The notes below the pieces were generated by a model. The model was not told the origin of the DNA and did not search any database. It worked only from the letters and a program-made list of their open reading frames with translations. A stretch of DNA of 64,000 nt from Miltoncostaea oceani (GTDB lineage: Bacteria; Actinomycetota; Thermoleophilia; Miltoncostaeales; Miltoncostaeaceae). Position 1 is the stretch's first letter, and every line of letters starts with the position of its first letter. Location of the stretch: assembly GCF_018141545.1 (NCBI RefSeq), contig NZ_CP064356.1:3175001-3239000 (forward strand), given 5' to 3'. Shown here piece by piece: positions 41,879 to 50,464 of this stretch. Position numbers and translations under genes: made by a program.

Positions 41879-43341
41879 ACGATCAGCCCGCTGGCCTCGC
41901 GGGGACGCGCCGAGGCGCCGGCGTAGATCTCCCAGGCGACGGCGAGGCGGCGCACCGCCTCCTCCATCACCGCGGGCTCGTCGACGAAGGGGACCCGCAG
42001 CCGGTCCTCGTGGCGCCCCTCCGCCGAGAGGGCCTGACCGGGGACGACGTTGACGCCGCAGCGCTGGGCCACCTGGCCGAGCGCCCGCGCGTCGCCCGTC
42101 GGCATCCTCACCCACAGCGTGCAGCCGCCGCGCGGTGGCTCCCAGGTCCAGTCGGGGAGGTGCCGCGCGAGCGCGTCGGACAGTGCCGCGTACCGCTCGA
42201 GCAGGAACACCCGCCGCTCGGCGACCGCCTCGTCGAAGCGCGGCAGCAGCTCCGCCGCGAGGGTCTGGGCGAGGACGGGGCTGCCGAGGTCGGCGACGAT
42301 CTTCAGGCGCATGAGGCGTTCGACGACCGGCCGCGACGCCCGGATCCAGCCGACGCGCAGGCCGCCCCACAGCACCTTGCTCGCCGAGCCGATCGCCACG
42401 GAGGACGCGTCCGGCGCGTGCGCGCAGATCGGCGCGGGCAGGGGGCGGTCGTCCATCTCCAGGTTCCGCAGCGCCATGTCCTCGACGAGCGGCACCCGGT
42501 ACCGCGCCGACAGCTCGGCGACGCGGCGGCTGCGCGCCGGTGAGAGCACCGACCCGGTCGGGTTCTGGTGGGTCGGGACGAGGTAGACGAAGGCGGGGCG
42601 CACGCGCTCCAGCAGGTCCTCGAGGGCGTCCGGCAGCACGCCCTCGGTGTCGAGGGGGACGACGACCGGCCGCATCCCCGCGCCCCGGATGATGTCGAGG
42701 GCCCCCGGGTACGTCGCGTCCTCGACGAGCGCCGACTGGCCGGGGCCGCCGAGCAGGGCCGTCGCCAGGCCGATCGCCTGGTGGGCGCCGGTGGTCACGA
42801 TGACCTCGTCCGGCCCGGTCGGCAGGCCGCCCGCGCTGATGTGCCCGGCGATGGCGACGCGCAGCTCCTCGAGACCCGCGGGCAGGTACCCCGCCCCCGT
42901 CACGTTGCGGGCGAGGCGCTCCGCCGGCAGCTCCGCGAGGACGCGGGTGACGAGCGAGGTCGGCGGGGGGCACGCCGCCGTCAGCTCGATCAGGTCGCCC
43001 CCTCCGCCGAGCATGCTGGCGTAGAGCTCGGCCGAGAAGGCGCGCTCGGCGGGGGGCCGCGTCTGCGGCGGACCCGGCACCCAGGTCCCCCGTCCCTGGC
43101 GGCTCTCCAGCCGTCCGTCGTCCTTGAGGCGCCCGTACGCCCCGACCACCGTCGTGCGGCTGACCGCGATGCGCGCCGCCAGCTCGCGCTCGGTCGGGAG
43201 CACCGAACCCGGTGGGAGCTCGCCGCGGTCGATGGCGGCGGCGATGGCGGCGGCGAGGCGCTCGTAGAGCGGGCCGGGGCCGCCGGCCCAGGTGCCGATC
43301 AGCGTCGCGAGACGGGTGGGCTCGACCTTCACGGATACCAA
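41875..43341 (-). CDS. MocR/PdxR-type GntR regulator with aminotransferase domain
   Basis: 488 residues (TTG 43341; GTG 43332 also possible). N-terminal GntR wHTH: GPLYERLAAAIAAAIDRGEL, then LPTERELAARIAVSRTTVV and YGRLKDDGRLESRQGRGTWV. The rest is a fold-type I aminotransferase-like domain with GYLPAGLEELRVAIAGHISA, VTTGAHQAIGLATALLGGPG, PTHQNPTGSVLSPARSR and the PLP lysine in SASKVLWGGLRVGWIR. MocR proteins use PLP or an aldimine as signal, often for vitamin B6, GABA or taurine genes. Sites with TCCAAT motifs precede it. Its TAG stop lies within the CTAG next to the MITE-like element. Confidence 0.9.
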   Translation of the reverse strand: MVSVKVEPTRLATLIGTWAGGPGPLYERLAAAIAAAIDRGELPPGSVLPTERELAARIAVSRTTVVGAYGRLKDDGRLESRQGRGTWVPGPPQTRPPAERAFSAELYASMLGGGGDLIELTAACPPPTSLVTRVLAELPAERLARNVTGAGYLPAGLEELRVAIAGHISAGGLPTGPDEVIVTTGAHQAIGLATALLGGPGQSALVEDATYPGALDIIRGAGMRPVVVPLDTEGVLPDALEDLLERVRPAFVYLVPTHQNPTGSVLSPARSRRVAELSARYRVPLVEDMALRNLEMDDRPLPAPICAHAPDASSVAIGSASKVLWGGLRVGWIRASRPVVERLMRLKIVADLGSPVLAQTLAAELLPRFDEAVAERRVFLLERYAALSDALARHLPDWTWEPPRGGCTLWVRMPTGDARALGQVAQRCGVNVVPGQALSAEGRHEDRLRVPFVDEPAVMEEAVRRLAVAWEIYAGASARPREASGLIV

Positions 43342-43388
43342 TATGGCATCAAAGGCTCTTGTCCGCCACCCTCCTGTCGGCTGAGATC

Positions 43389-43441
43389 AGTCCAATTACT
43401 CCGTGAGTATGCAATCAAGGTCCAATCTTGCCCGATTGGAC
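43389..43441. promoter_or_regulatory. TCCAAT operator sites upstream of the MocR gene
   Basis: A perfect 8-bp inverted repeat GTCCAATC-TTGCCC-GATTGGAC spans 43420-43441, and a single half-site AGTCCAAT lies at 43389-43396. The DNA is A/T-rich compared with its surroundings and lies between the MocR gene and a small zinc-ribbon gene, so it could control both. Confidence 0.6.
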
Positions 43442-43504
43442 TCTCACGGACGCCGAGCCGGGGTCGTTCCCGCCCGGCAACGGACCACGAGAGGGGACGA
43501 GGAC

Positions 43505-43696
43505 ATGCTCGACATCCACTGCGACGACTGCGGCCGGGTCCTGATCGGCCCGGGCCGGATCCTCTCGGTGACGGCCGTCGCCGAGGGCCTGCGGGTCGCC
43601 TACGTGTGCCCGTGCGGACGGCACGGGTCGGAGATCACGGGCCGCCGCCGCCGGCGCGCCCGCGCCGCGCGTCCGCTGCTGACCACCACCGCCTAG
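43505..43696 (+). CDS. 63-residue zinc-ribbon-like protein
   Basis: From ATG 43505 (GAGAGGGGACGAGG upstream). MLDIHCDDCGRVLIGPGRIL, then LRVAYVCPCGRHGSEITG, then a run of arginines: two Cys pairs (CDDC and CPC) form a knuckle of the zinc-ribbon type with a basic tail, as in small nucleic-acid or RNA-polymerase-associated proteins. It is divergent from the MocR gene. No name recognised. Confidence 0.7.
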   Translation: MLDIHCDDCGRVLIGPGRILSVTAVAEGLRVAYVCPCGRHGSEITGRRRRRARAARPLLTTTA

Positions 43697-43704
43697 GAGG
43701 ACAC

Positions 43705-43905
43705 GTGTACAACCTCATCCACATCGCCACCTCGCCGGGTCCGCGCGACACGCGGCGCCGCCGCGAGCACGTCCCCGCGCCCGCGCCGGCGACGCCGTCG
43801 CCGCGGATCGTCGCGCCGGCCGCCGAGGCCCCGGCTCCAGCCCGGCCTACGCGGTCATCGCGGGGGGCGCCACCGCCGGCGTCTGCCACGACTCCAGGCG
43901 GTTGA
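43705..43905 (+). CDS. Possible 66-residue proline/alanine-rich protein
   Basis: GTG 43705 lies 4 bases after an ideal AGGAGG and 8 bases after the zinc-ribbon gene, which argues for translation. The product starts YNLIHIATSPGPRDTRRRRE and continues as Pro/Ala-rich disordered sequence. It overlaps the convergent sthA 3' end by 59 bases. No homology seen. Confidence 0.4.
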   Translation: MYNLIHIATSPGPRDTRRRREHVPAPAPATPSPRIVAPAAEAPAPARPTRSSRGAPPPASATTPGG

Positions 43906-45319
43906 GCCCGTCGAGGGCGGCGGTCTTGTAGCACTCGGCGAGGGTCGGGTAGTTGAACACGGCGTCGACGAAGTGGTCGACGCCGCCGCGGTAGGTCATG
44001 ACGGCCTGCCCGATGTGGATCAGCTCGCTCGCACCCTCGCCGATGATGTGCACGCCGAGCAGCTCGCGGGTCTCCCAGTGGAAGATCAGCTTCAGCAGGC
44101 CGGTGCGGTCCCCGATGATCTGGCCGCGGGCGATCTCGTTGTACTGGGCCTTTCCGACCTCGTACGGCACGCCGTCGCGGGTGAGGTCCTCCTCGGTGCG
44201 GCCGACCGTCGAGATCTCGGGGATCGTGTAGATCGCGCACGGCACCAGCGCCGGCACGCTGCGGGCCGCGATGCCGAACGCGTGGCACGCCGCGAGGCGC
44301 CCCTGCTCCATCGACGTCGACGCCAGGCTCGGATGGCCGATCACGTCGCCGACCGCGTAGATGTGGGGGACGGCGGTACGGTAGTGCCCGTCGACCGCGA
44401 GGCGCCCGCGGGCGTCCGCGGTGAGGCCGGCGGCGGCGAGGCCGAGGCGCGCCGTCGCGCCGGTGCGGCCGATCGAGTAGAGCGCCTTCTCCGCGACGAT
44501 GTGCTTGCCGCTCGCGAGCTCGATGCGGACCTTGCCGTCGTCGCCCTCGTCGACGGCCAGGTCGCGGACCTCCTCGCCGAGCCACAACGTCACGCGGCTG
44601 CGGCGCATGTGGAAGGCGAGCGCGTCCATGATCTCGGCGTCGATGTCCGGCAGCAGGCGGGGACGGCGGTCGATGATGGTGACCCGGACCCCGAGCGCCG
44701 CGAACATCCCGGCGTACTCGAGCCCGATCACCCCCGCGCCGATCACCGCGAGCGTCCGCGGGAGGCGGTCGAGGGTCACCGCGTCGTCGCTGGTGAGGAT
44801 GCGGCGTCCGTCGAACGCGATGCCTCCGCCGCGCGTCGCGGTGGTGCCGGTGGCGATGACGACGTTGCGCGCCGTCAGGGTCCGGCGGCCGTGGCCGCCC
44901 TCCCCCTCCACGACGATGGTGTGGGGGTCGAGGAACGACCCGTGGCCCGAGTGGAGGTCGACGTCGTTGCGCAGGAGCTGGTGGCGGACGACGTCGGTCT
45001 CGTTGCGCACCACCTGGTCGGCGCGGAAGTGGAGGTCCTCCATCCCGACGTGCTGCTTCGCGGTGTACGAGGCGCCGTAGAAGCCGCGGTCGCGGTACCC
45101 GCTCAGGGCCATCGCGGCCTCGCGGAGGGTCTTGGAGGGGATCGTGCCGGTGCGGACGCAGACGCCGCCGACCCCGGACGTCCGCTCGACGACGGCGACC
45201 CGCTTGCCGAGCTTCGCGGCCTGGATGGCGGCACGCTGCCCGCCCGGCCCGGACCCGATCGCGATCAGGTCGTAGTCGTAGTCGCGCGTCTCCCCGCTCA
45301 CGGTGGGGTTCTCGGCCAC
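43847..45319 (-). CDS. sthA: Soluble pyridine nucleotide transhydrogenase (Si-specific)
   Basis: 490 residues from GTG 45319. FAD-binding start YDYDLIAIGSGPGGQRAAIQ; the lipoamide-dehydrogenase-like CxxxxC motif is altered to CVRTGTIPSK (Cys, then Thr), which is the mark of SthA compared with true disulfide reductases. NAD-binding segment RTLAVIGAGVIGLEYAGMFA; late FAD motif HIYAVGDVIGHPSLASTS; dimerisation domain with ELLGVHIIGEGASELIHIGQ. SthA equilibrates NADPH and NAD+ in the cytosol. Single gene, convergent with the small ORF to its left. Confidence 0.9.
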   Translation of the reverse strand: MAENPTVSGETRDYDYDLIAIGSGPGGQRAAIQAAKLGKRVAVVERTSGVGGVCVRTGTIPSKTLREAAMALSGYRDRGFYGASYTAKQHVGMEDLHFRADQVVRNETDVVRHQLLRNDVDLHSGHGSFLDPHTIVVEGEGGHGRRTLTARNVVIATGTTATRGGGIAFDGRRILTSDDAVTLDRLPRTLAVIGAGVIGLEYAGMFAALGVRVTIIDRRPRLLPDIDAEIMDALAFHMRRSRVTLWLGEEVRDLAVDEGDDGKVRIELASGKHIVAEKALYSIGRTGATARLGLAAAGLTADARGRLAVDGHYRTAVPHIYAVGDVIGHPSLASTSMEQGRLAACHAFGIAARSVPALVPCAIYTIPEISTVGRTEEDLTRDGVPYEVGKAQYNEIARGQIIGDRTGLLKLIFHWETRELLGVHIIGEGASELIHIGQAVMTYRGGVDHFVDAVFNYPTLAECYKTAALDGLNRLESWQTPAVAPPAMTA

Positions 45320-45357
45320 CGGGGCCCCCGACCGTAGCCGCGGGGTACGCCGGCGGC

Positions 45358-46251
45358 TCAGGCCGGCGGGCAGCCCTCGGCGCGGAGGCGGGTCAGCATC
45401 TCGACGAGGGTCTCGCCGACGAGGTCGAGGCTGCGGGCCGAGACCTTGTCGAGCGTGTCGCTCGTGCGGTGCCAGTGGGGGTAGTCGAAGTCGATCAGGT
45501 CGATCGACGGGATCCCCCGCTCGAGGAAGGGCGTGTGGTCGTCGAGGACCGCGGCGGCCGTCGTGGGGGGGAAGACCGACCCGGCGCCGACCGCGCGGGC
45601 CGCGCGCCGCAGGCGGCCCCACAGCGCGACGTCGGAGCTCGCCTCGCGCGGGATGGCGAGGTCCCGGTCCGCCACGAAGTCGACGATCACCACCGCGCGC
45701 AGGCCCGCGCCGCGGGTGCGCGCGTGGTGGCGGCTCCCCCGCAGGCCGTCGCGCAGGAAGTCGTCGGAGCCCCGGGGGCTCTCCTCGCCGTCGAACATGA
45801 CGAACCGGATCGGCCGCTGGCAGGCGCGCTGGCCGGTGCGGAGCGCCCGGGCGAGCTCGACGACGACGGCGGTGCCGCCCGCCCCGTCGTTGGCGCCGAC
45901 GAACCCCGGGATGTCCTTGGTGTCGTAGTGCGCCCCGACGAGGATCGGCGCGCCGCGGCCGGGCAGGCTCCCGACCACGTTGCGCAGGCCCCCGGGGACC
46001 GCCTCGAAGCGCCCGCGCGGCAGGTCGCGGCGCAGGCGCGCGGCGAGGCGGCGCGAGGCCGCCGATCCGGCGGGGCGGGGGCCGAGGCGCACCTGCGAGC
46101 GCAGGTCGGCGAAGGCGCGCGCCGCGTCGAAGCGGTCGACGGCGGGGGCGGCGGCCGGCGGGGCGGCGCCGCCGTCGCCGCAGCCCGCGAGCGCGAGGAG
46201 GGCGACGGCCACGGCGAGGACGGGCGCGAGCGCGCGCGTTCGTGGCACCAT
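45358..46251 (-). CDS. Secreted M28-family zinc peptidase / glutaminyl-cyclase-like lipoprotein
   Basis: 297 residues from ATG 46251. Lipobox LALLALAGCGDG marks a lipoprotein. Metal-site motifs of M28: LVGAHYDTKDIPGFVGANDG (His, then Asp), VMFDGEESPRGSDDFL (Glu-Glu), VIVDFVAD, and a late His in DYPHWHRTSDTLDKVS. The order is complete. Family members are aminopeptidases or glutaminyl cyclases; the short GEES and WH-R-T-S-D-T motifs resemble the cyclase side. No partner gene is evident. Confidence 0.85.
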   Translation of the reverse strand: MVPRTRALAPVLAVAVALLALAGCGDGGAAPPAAAPAVDRFDAARAFADLRSQVRLGPRPAGSAASRRLAARLRRDLPRGRFEAVPGGLRNVVGSLPGRGAPILVGAHYDTKDIPGFVGANDGAGGTAVVVELARALRTGQRACQRPIRFVMFDGEESPRGSDDFLRDGLRGSRHHARTRGAGLRAVVIVDFVADRDLAIPREASSDVALWGRLRRAARAVGAGSVFPPTTAAAVLDDHTPFLERGIPSIDLIDFDYPHWHRTSDTLDKVSARSLDLVGETLVEMLTRLRAEGCPPA

Positions 46252-46434
46252 CACCGGCGGAGCATCGCACGACCGGGGCCGGCGGCCCGCGGCGTGGGGT
46301 CGCTCCGGTCCCCGGACGGACATCGGGGAGCGGGATGGTGGACCGGGTGCCCCCGGCCCTCCAGTCCGGGGCGCGCCCGTCGATGACGGCATCCGGAACC
46401 CGTGCACGCCCGAATCGGAACGGAGGGACACGAG

Positions 46435-46686
46435 ATGACGCCACCGCTCACCGACTGGGAGGACGAGCTCGGCCGGCTGCTCGCGCACCGCCTGCGCACC
46501 CGCGCGACGGAGCGCCTCGACGCGGGCGAGTGGACGGGCGCCGACCTCGAGGACGCGATCGAGGCCGCCGAGCGGCGCATGACGGGTCGCCAGCGCGAGC
46601 TGCTGTGGGAGGCCCTGACGACGGACGCCGCCCTCGGGGACGCCGCGTCCCGGACCGCGCGCGACGGGGACTCGACGCTGATCTGA
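46435..46686 (+). CDS. 83-residue helical acidic protein, unknown
   Basis: ATG 46435 with CGGAGGGACACGAG upstream. Helical sequence LTDWEDELGRLLAHRLRTRA, then GADLEDAIEAAERRMTGRQR, with no cysteine or membrane segment. No family is recognised. It is followed after 55 bases by a gene in the same direction, so the pair may be co-transcribed. Confidence 0.6.
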   Translation: MTPPLTDWEDELGRLLAHRLRTRATERLDAGEWTGADLEDAIEAAERRMTGRQRELLWEALTTDAALGDAASRTARDGDSTLI

Positions 46687-46741
46687 CGCACCGGCGCGCG
46701 GCCCGCGTGAGCGGCGCCGCCCGCCGTGGGAGGATCGCGGC

Positions 46742-47470
46742 ATGGACGCGCTCCCACCCCCGCCGCCCGGCCTCGCCACCACGCGGACGGCCCTGCAGCG
46801 CGTCGCGACGCACATCGTGGCGCGGCGCCGCCACGACCTGACCGGCCGGTTCGGCCTGAGGGCCGCGCCCGGGGGGCTCGCGTCCCCCGCCGTGGGCGGC
46901 CACGACGTCGAGGTGGTCCGCACCGACGGCGACGTCCTGCTGGTGGAGCGCGGCGGCGCGGTGACGGCGACGCGCATGACGACCCTCGCCGACCTCGCCG
47001 CGGCCGCGGGGGTCGACCTGGCGGCGCCGTTCGCGGCGGGGCACGACGCGCCCCCCGTCGGCGACCCCGCCGCGCCGCTCGGCGTCGGCGCGGACGCCGC
47101 CCGCGCCCTCGGTCGCTGGTGGTGCTTCGCCACCACGGTCCTCGACGAGGTCACGGCGTGGATCGGCCCGGGGGCGACGCCGACCCCGGTGCAGCTCTGG
47201 CCCGAGCACTTCGACGTCGCCTGCGACGTCGCGTGGGGGCCGGCGGAGGGCATGCGCGCCAACCTCGGCGGATCGCCGGGCGACGGGTCCATCGACGAGC
47301 CGTACCTCTACCTCGGACCATGGGATGCCGCGCGACCCGGGGACCCCGCCTACTGGAACGCCTCCTTCGGCGCGGTCCTCACCCTCACGGCGCTGCGGGG
47401 GGAGGAGGATCCGCACGCCGCCGCCGTCGCGTTCCTGCAGCGGGGGCTCGGCCTGCTCGCCGCCGGCTGA
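46742..47470 (+). CDS. Conserved-looking hypothetical protein, 242 residues
   Basis: From ATG 46742. It reads RTALQRVATHIVARRRHDLT and GRFGLRAAPGGLASPAVGGH; a late segment has LWPEHFDVACDVAWGPAEGM and DEPYLYLGPWDAAR, followed by YWNASFGAVLTLTALRG. The conserved-looking tryptophans and H/D residues suggest an enzyme or binding protein of an actinobacterial family that I cannot name. A terminator hairpin follows. Confidence 0.65.
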   Translation: MDALPPPPPGLATTRTALQRVATHIVARRRHDLTGRFGLRAAPGGLASPAVGGHDVEVVRTDGDVLLVERGGAVTATRMTTLADLAAAAGVDLAAPFAAGHDAPPVGDPAAPLGVGADAARALGRWWCFATTVLDEVTAWIGPGATPTPVQLWPEHFDVACDVAWGPAEGMRANLGGSPGDGSIDEPYLYLGPWDAARPGDPAYWNASFGAVLTLTALRGEEDPHAAAVAFLQRGLGLLAAG

Positions 47471-47480
47471 CGCCGGCGAC

Positions 47481-47505
47481 CCGGCGCGCCCCTCGGGCGC
47501 GCCGG
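47481..47505. terminator. Terminator between convergent genes
   Basis: A perfect 11-bp stem CCGGCGCGCCC/GGGCGCGCCGG with loop CTC between the hypothetical gene (+) and the RTX-type gene (-). Confidence 0.7.
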
Positions 47506-47515
47506 GCACGGTGGA

Positions 47516-47965
47516 TCAGTCGTCGTCGTCGCCGTCGTCGTCGTCGGTGGGGACGGTGCGGCGGTCCACGGTCTCGCAGCCGGTGAGGCGGTCGAGCTGG
47601 TCGACGACCGCGCGGTCGCGGCCCGCGCCGCACCGGACGTCGTCGCGCTCGCCGTCGCGGGCCAGGATCAGGTCCGACCCGCCACCGCCGACGAGGAGGT
47701 CGTCGTCGTCGCCGCCGATCAGGCGGTCCGCGCCCGCGCCGCCGTAGAGGCGGTCGTCGTCGCCGAGGCCGAACAGGCGGTCCGCCCCGCCCGCGCCGCG
47801 CAGGACGTCGTCGTCGCCGGTGCCCCGCATCACGTCGGGCCCGGGTGTCCCCGTGCGGTTCGCGCCGTCGGAGGTGGCGGCCATCAGGAGGCCGGCGACG
47901 ACGACCAGGGCCAGGCCGGCGAGGGCGACGGCCAGGCGGGGACTGCGGGCGAGGACGGTGCGCAC
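47516..47965 (-). CDS. Secreted RTX-type calcium-binding repeat protein
   Basis: 149 residues from GTG 47965. A signal peptide or anchor (LAVALAGLALVVVAGLLMAA) is followed by about five RTX nonapeptide repeats (GTPGPDVMRGTGDDDVLRG, GGADRLFGLGDDDRLYG, GGAGADRLIGGDDDDLLVG) that fold as a Ca2+-binding beta-roll, then two cysteines (VRCGAGRD and LTGCETVD) and an acidic tail of aspartates. No catalytic domain. Probably an envelope or extracellular protein. Confidence 0.8.
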   Translation of the reverse strand: MRTVLARSPRLAVALAGLALVVVAGLLMAATSDGANRTGTPGPDVMRGTGDDDVLRGAGGADRLFGLGDDDRLYGGAGADRLIGGDDDDLLVGGGGSDLILARDGERDDVRCGAGRDRAVVDQLDRLTGCETVDRRTVPTDDDDGDDDD

Positions 47966-48068
47966 GGGCTCTCTCCGGGACGGGTGCGGGGGTGTGCGGG
48001 CATACCCGTGCCGGGACCCCGCGAAACGGCCGGCACGGCGGTCCCGTGGCGCTCCCGGGGACCGGACG

Positions 48069-48112
48069 CCCGGGGGGCGCCGACGGCGAACCGTGTTACG
48101 GTGCCCCCCGGG
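48069..48112 (+). promoter_or_regulatory. Strong structured leader upstream of the NlpC/P60 gene
   Basis: A perfect 10-bp stem CCCGGGGGGC/GCCCCCCGGG (48069-48078 with 48103-48112) encloses a smaller ACCG-TGTTA-CGGT hairpin. It lies in ~200 gene-free bases between divergent RTX and NlpC/P60 genes. NlpC/P60 genes in Actinomycetota often carry a cyclic-di-AMP riboswitch; the fold fits a leader RNA, but the riboswitch consensus is not convincingly present. Confidence 0.4.
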
Positions 48113-48166
48113 CGGTCTCGCGCCGCCCTGCCCGCCGCCCTGTCCCCGCTGCAGGAGACCTGCTTC

Positions 48167-49288
48167 CTGAGACCCCTGCGACACCTCACGGCCCTCGTGG
48201 CCTGCGCCGTCCTCGCCGCCCTGTTGGCGTTCGGCGCGGGGACCGCCACCACCGAGCCGGCCGCGATCGAGGCCCAGCGCGCCCAGGTCGCCGAGCTCCA
48301 GGCCGAGCTCGACAGCTACAACACCCAGGTCGAGGTCGCCGCCGAGGCCTACAACGGGGCCCGGTATGAGTTGCAGCAGGTGAACGGCCGGATCGAGGAG
48401 AACACGGCCCGCACCCGCCAGACCGAGCGGGACCTGGGGGCGTCGCGTGAGGTCCTCGCCGAGCGCCTCCGGGGCCTGTACGCGACGCCGCAGCCGAGCC
48501 TTGCGGAGGTGTTGATCACCAGCGGCTCGATCGCCGCCGCCAGCGACCAGATGGACCTGTTGGACCGCGTCGGCAGCCAGGACGCCGAGGTCGTCGGTGG
48601 GTTGCGTGAGCACAAGGCGGCGTTGGTGCGCCTCCGCGCCCAGTTGGTGGAGGACCGGGCGACCGCCGCGGAGGCCGTCGCGGCCCGGGAGCGCGAGAAG
48701 GAGCGGATCGAAGGTCTGCTCGCCCAGCGTCAGGCCGTCCTCGATTCGGCGAGCGCCGAGTTGCGTGGCCTGATCCGCGCCGAGGAGCAGCGCAAGGCCG
48801 CCGAGGCCGAGGCCCAGGCCCGCCTCGCCCGCCAGCGCGCCGCCGCCGCCGCAGCCCCCACGGCCACCGCGCCCGCGGCCCCTGCCACGGCGTCCGCGCC
48901 GGCGTCGGAGCCCGCCGCCCCGAGTGCGCCGTTGCCGAGTGGCAGCGGCAACGCCGCCGCGGCGAGCATCGCGATGCAGTACCTGGGTGTCCCCTATGTG
49001 TGGGGTGGCGCGTCGCCGTCGGGTTTCGACTGCAGCGGCCTCGCCTCCTACGCCTACGCCCAGATCGGCAAGAGCGTCCCCCACTACACGGGGGCGATCT
49101 GGGCCGCGTTCCCGAAGGTCCCCTCCAGCGACCTCCAGGTCGGCGACCTCGTCTTCTTCCACGGCCTCGGGCACATGGGCATCTACATCGGTGGCGGCCA
49201 GTTCGTGCACGCGCCCCACACGGGCGACGTCGTGAAGGTCAGCCAGCTCTCGACCTACAGCGGCTACGTGGGAGCCGTCCGCCCCTAG
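48167..49288 (+). CDS. Secreted NlpC/P60 peptidoglycan endopeptidase with coiled-coil N-terminus
   Basis: About 373 residues. The best start is CTG 48167, with CAGGAG 9 bases upstream, because it gives a clean signal peptide (RPLRHLTALVACAVLAALLA). A GTG at 48101 lies inside the strong hairpin. Residues ~40-230 form a long coiled coil (RAQVAELQAELDSYNTQVEV and later EREKERIEGLLAQRQ), then an Ala/Pro linker, then NlpC/P60: YLGVPYVWGGASPSGFDCSG with the catalytic Cys, LVFFHGLGHMGIYIGGGQFV with the catalytic His, and HAPHTGDVVKVSQL. RipA/PcsB-like domain order suggests cell-division wall hydrolysis, activated through the coiled coil. Confidence 0.88.
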   Translation: MRPLRHLTALVACAVLAALLAFGAGTATTEPAAIEAQRAQVAELQAELDSYNTQVEVAAEAYNGARYELQQVNGRIEENTARTRQTERDLGASREVLAERLRGLYATPQPSLAEVLITSGSIAAASDQMDLLDRVGSQDAEVVGGLREHKAALVRLRAQLVEDRATAAEAVAAREREKERIEGLLAQRQAVLDSASAELRGLIRAEEQRKAAEAEAQARLARQRAAAAAAPTATAPAAPATASAPASEPAAPSAPLPSGSGNAAAASIAMQYLGVPYVWGGASPSGFDCSGLASYAYAQIGKSVPHYTGAIWAAFPKVPSSDLQVGDLVFFHGLGHMGIYIGGGQFVHAPHTGDVVKVSQLSTYSGYVGAVRP

Positions 49289-49321
49289 GGCCGCGGGTCC
49301 CCGGGGCGCGCCACCCGCCGG

Positions 49322-50464
49322 TCACGGCCGGGGGCGCCGCCGCAGCCGGGGTGCGAGGTGGCCCGCCAGCCACCACGGGTCGAGCGGCGCCGGGTCGGTC
49401 ATGCGGCCGGGGAGCACCGCCGCGGCGGCGATGCGACCGGCGACGCGCGCGGGTGGATCGCCGACGCCGCGGCCACGGAGGGCGTCGCGCAGCGCGCCCA
49501 GCTCACCGTCGAGCCAGACGTAGCGCGTCGGACGCCACCGCGCGTCCGGGGGCGCCTCCCGGCCGAGCGCCGCCGCGACGGCGCGGCTCGGGATGTCGAA
49601 GCCGCTGCGGACGAGCAGCCCCACCGACGCGCCGATGCGCAGGTTGACGTCGTGGACGTGCATCCGGTCGTCCCGCTGCAGGAACGAGATGGTCGCGGGC
49701 CCGCGGTAGTCGACGAGGTCGAGCAGTCGCGCCACCCCGCGCACGAGCCCCGGGGGCGGCAGGGTGGTCCGCTGGACGCACGCGACGCCCGTCCCGCGCG
49801 GGTAGTCGCGCAGGATGCGCGACGGCACCAGGGCGAGCCCGGAGGGCCCCCGCACGCAGTGCCCCACCCACCGCGGCCCCTCGACGCGCTCCTGCACGAG
49901 CGCGTCCAGTCCCGCGGCGACCAGCAGGCCCACCTGCTCGTCGCGCTCCGCCTCGGTCGCGGCCATCGTGATCCGGGCGACCGACATGTCGGAGTGGGAG
50001 ATGACCGGCTTGACGATCGACGGGAGGGCCGGCCACGGCCCGTCGGGTCCGTCCGGGCCGACGGTGATCGTGTCGGGGTGGTCCACGCCCGCGGCGCGTG
50101 CCGAGTCGGCGAGGCGGCGCTTGTCGCAGAGGGCGTCGTACTGCTCCTCCGTGGGGCCGACGACGACCGCGTCGCCGAGGCCGGGGCGGCGGCGTGCGAG
50201 CAGGCGCACGAGGTCCTCGTCGACGGGGAGCACCACGTCGATGGAGGCGCGGCGGCAGGTGTCCTGCAGCCATGCGAGGAACGCATCCTCCCCGAGGTGC
50301 GCGGGCGGGTAGCGCAGCGGTCGCCGGCACCACCGCGAGGCGCCGCCGGGCACCCCCGCCGGGTGGGCCCCGACGACCGTCCACCCCGCCCGCGTCAGGG
50401 CGCGGCACGTCTGGACCCCGGCGCGGAAGCCCGTCCACAACACGAGCACCCGCGTGGTGGTCAC
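49322..50464 (-). CDS. ATP-grasp domain protein (carboxylate-amine ligase-like)
   Basis: 380 residues from GTG 50464, overlapping the FGE stop (GTGA). N-terminal Rossmann-like part (RVLVLWTGFRAGVQTCRALT, VLPVDEDLVRLL). ATP-grasp core: CDKRRLADSARAAGVDHPDT, PSIVKPVISHSDMSVARITM (the lysine), VQERVEGPRWVGHCVRGPSG, and the metal site FLQRDDRMHVHDVNLRIGAS (D-x-N-x-R). Such ligases form amide or peptide bonds through acyl phosphates. Translational coupling to a formylglycine-generating enzyme is unusual and suggests a joint task. Confidence 0.75.
   Translation of the reverse strand: MTTTRVLVLWTGFRAGVQTCRALTRAGWTVVGAHPAGVPGGASRWCRRPLRYPPAHLGEDAFLAWLQDTCRRASIDVVLPVDEDLVRLLARRRPGLGDAVVVGPTEEQYDALCDKRRLADSARAAGVDHPDTITVGPDGPDGPWPALPSIVKPVISHSDMSVARITMAATEAERDEQVGLLVAAGLDALVQERVEGPRWVGHCVRGPSGLALVPSRILRDYPRGTGVACVQRTTLPPPGLVRGVARLLDLVDYRGPATISFLQRDDRMHVHDVNLRIGASVGLLVRSGFDIPSRAVAAALGREAPPDARWRPTRYVWLDGELGALRDALRGRGVGDPPARVAGRIAAAAVLPGRMTDPAPLDPWWLAGHLAPRLRRRPRP

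Noticed and set aside
48000-48166. A cyclic-di-AMP (ydaO-type) riboswitch
   Set aside because: Strong hairpins are present but the conserved junction sequences could not be recognised by eye; kept only as a structured leader.
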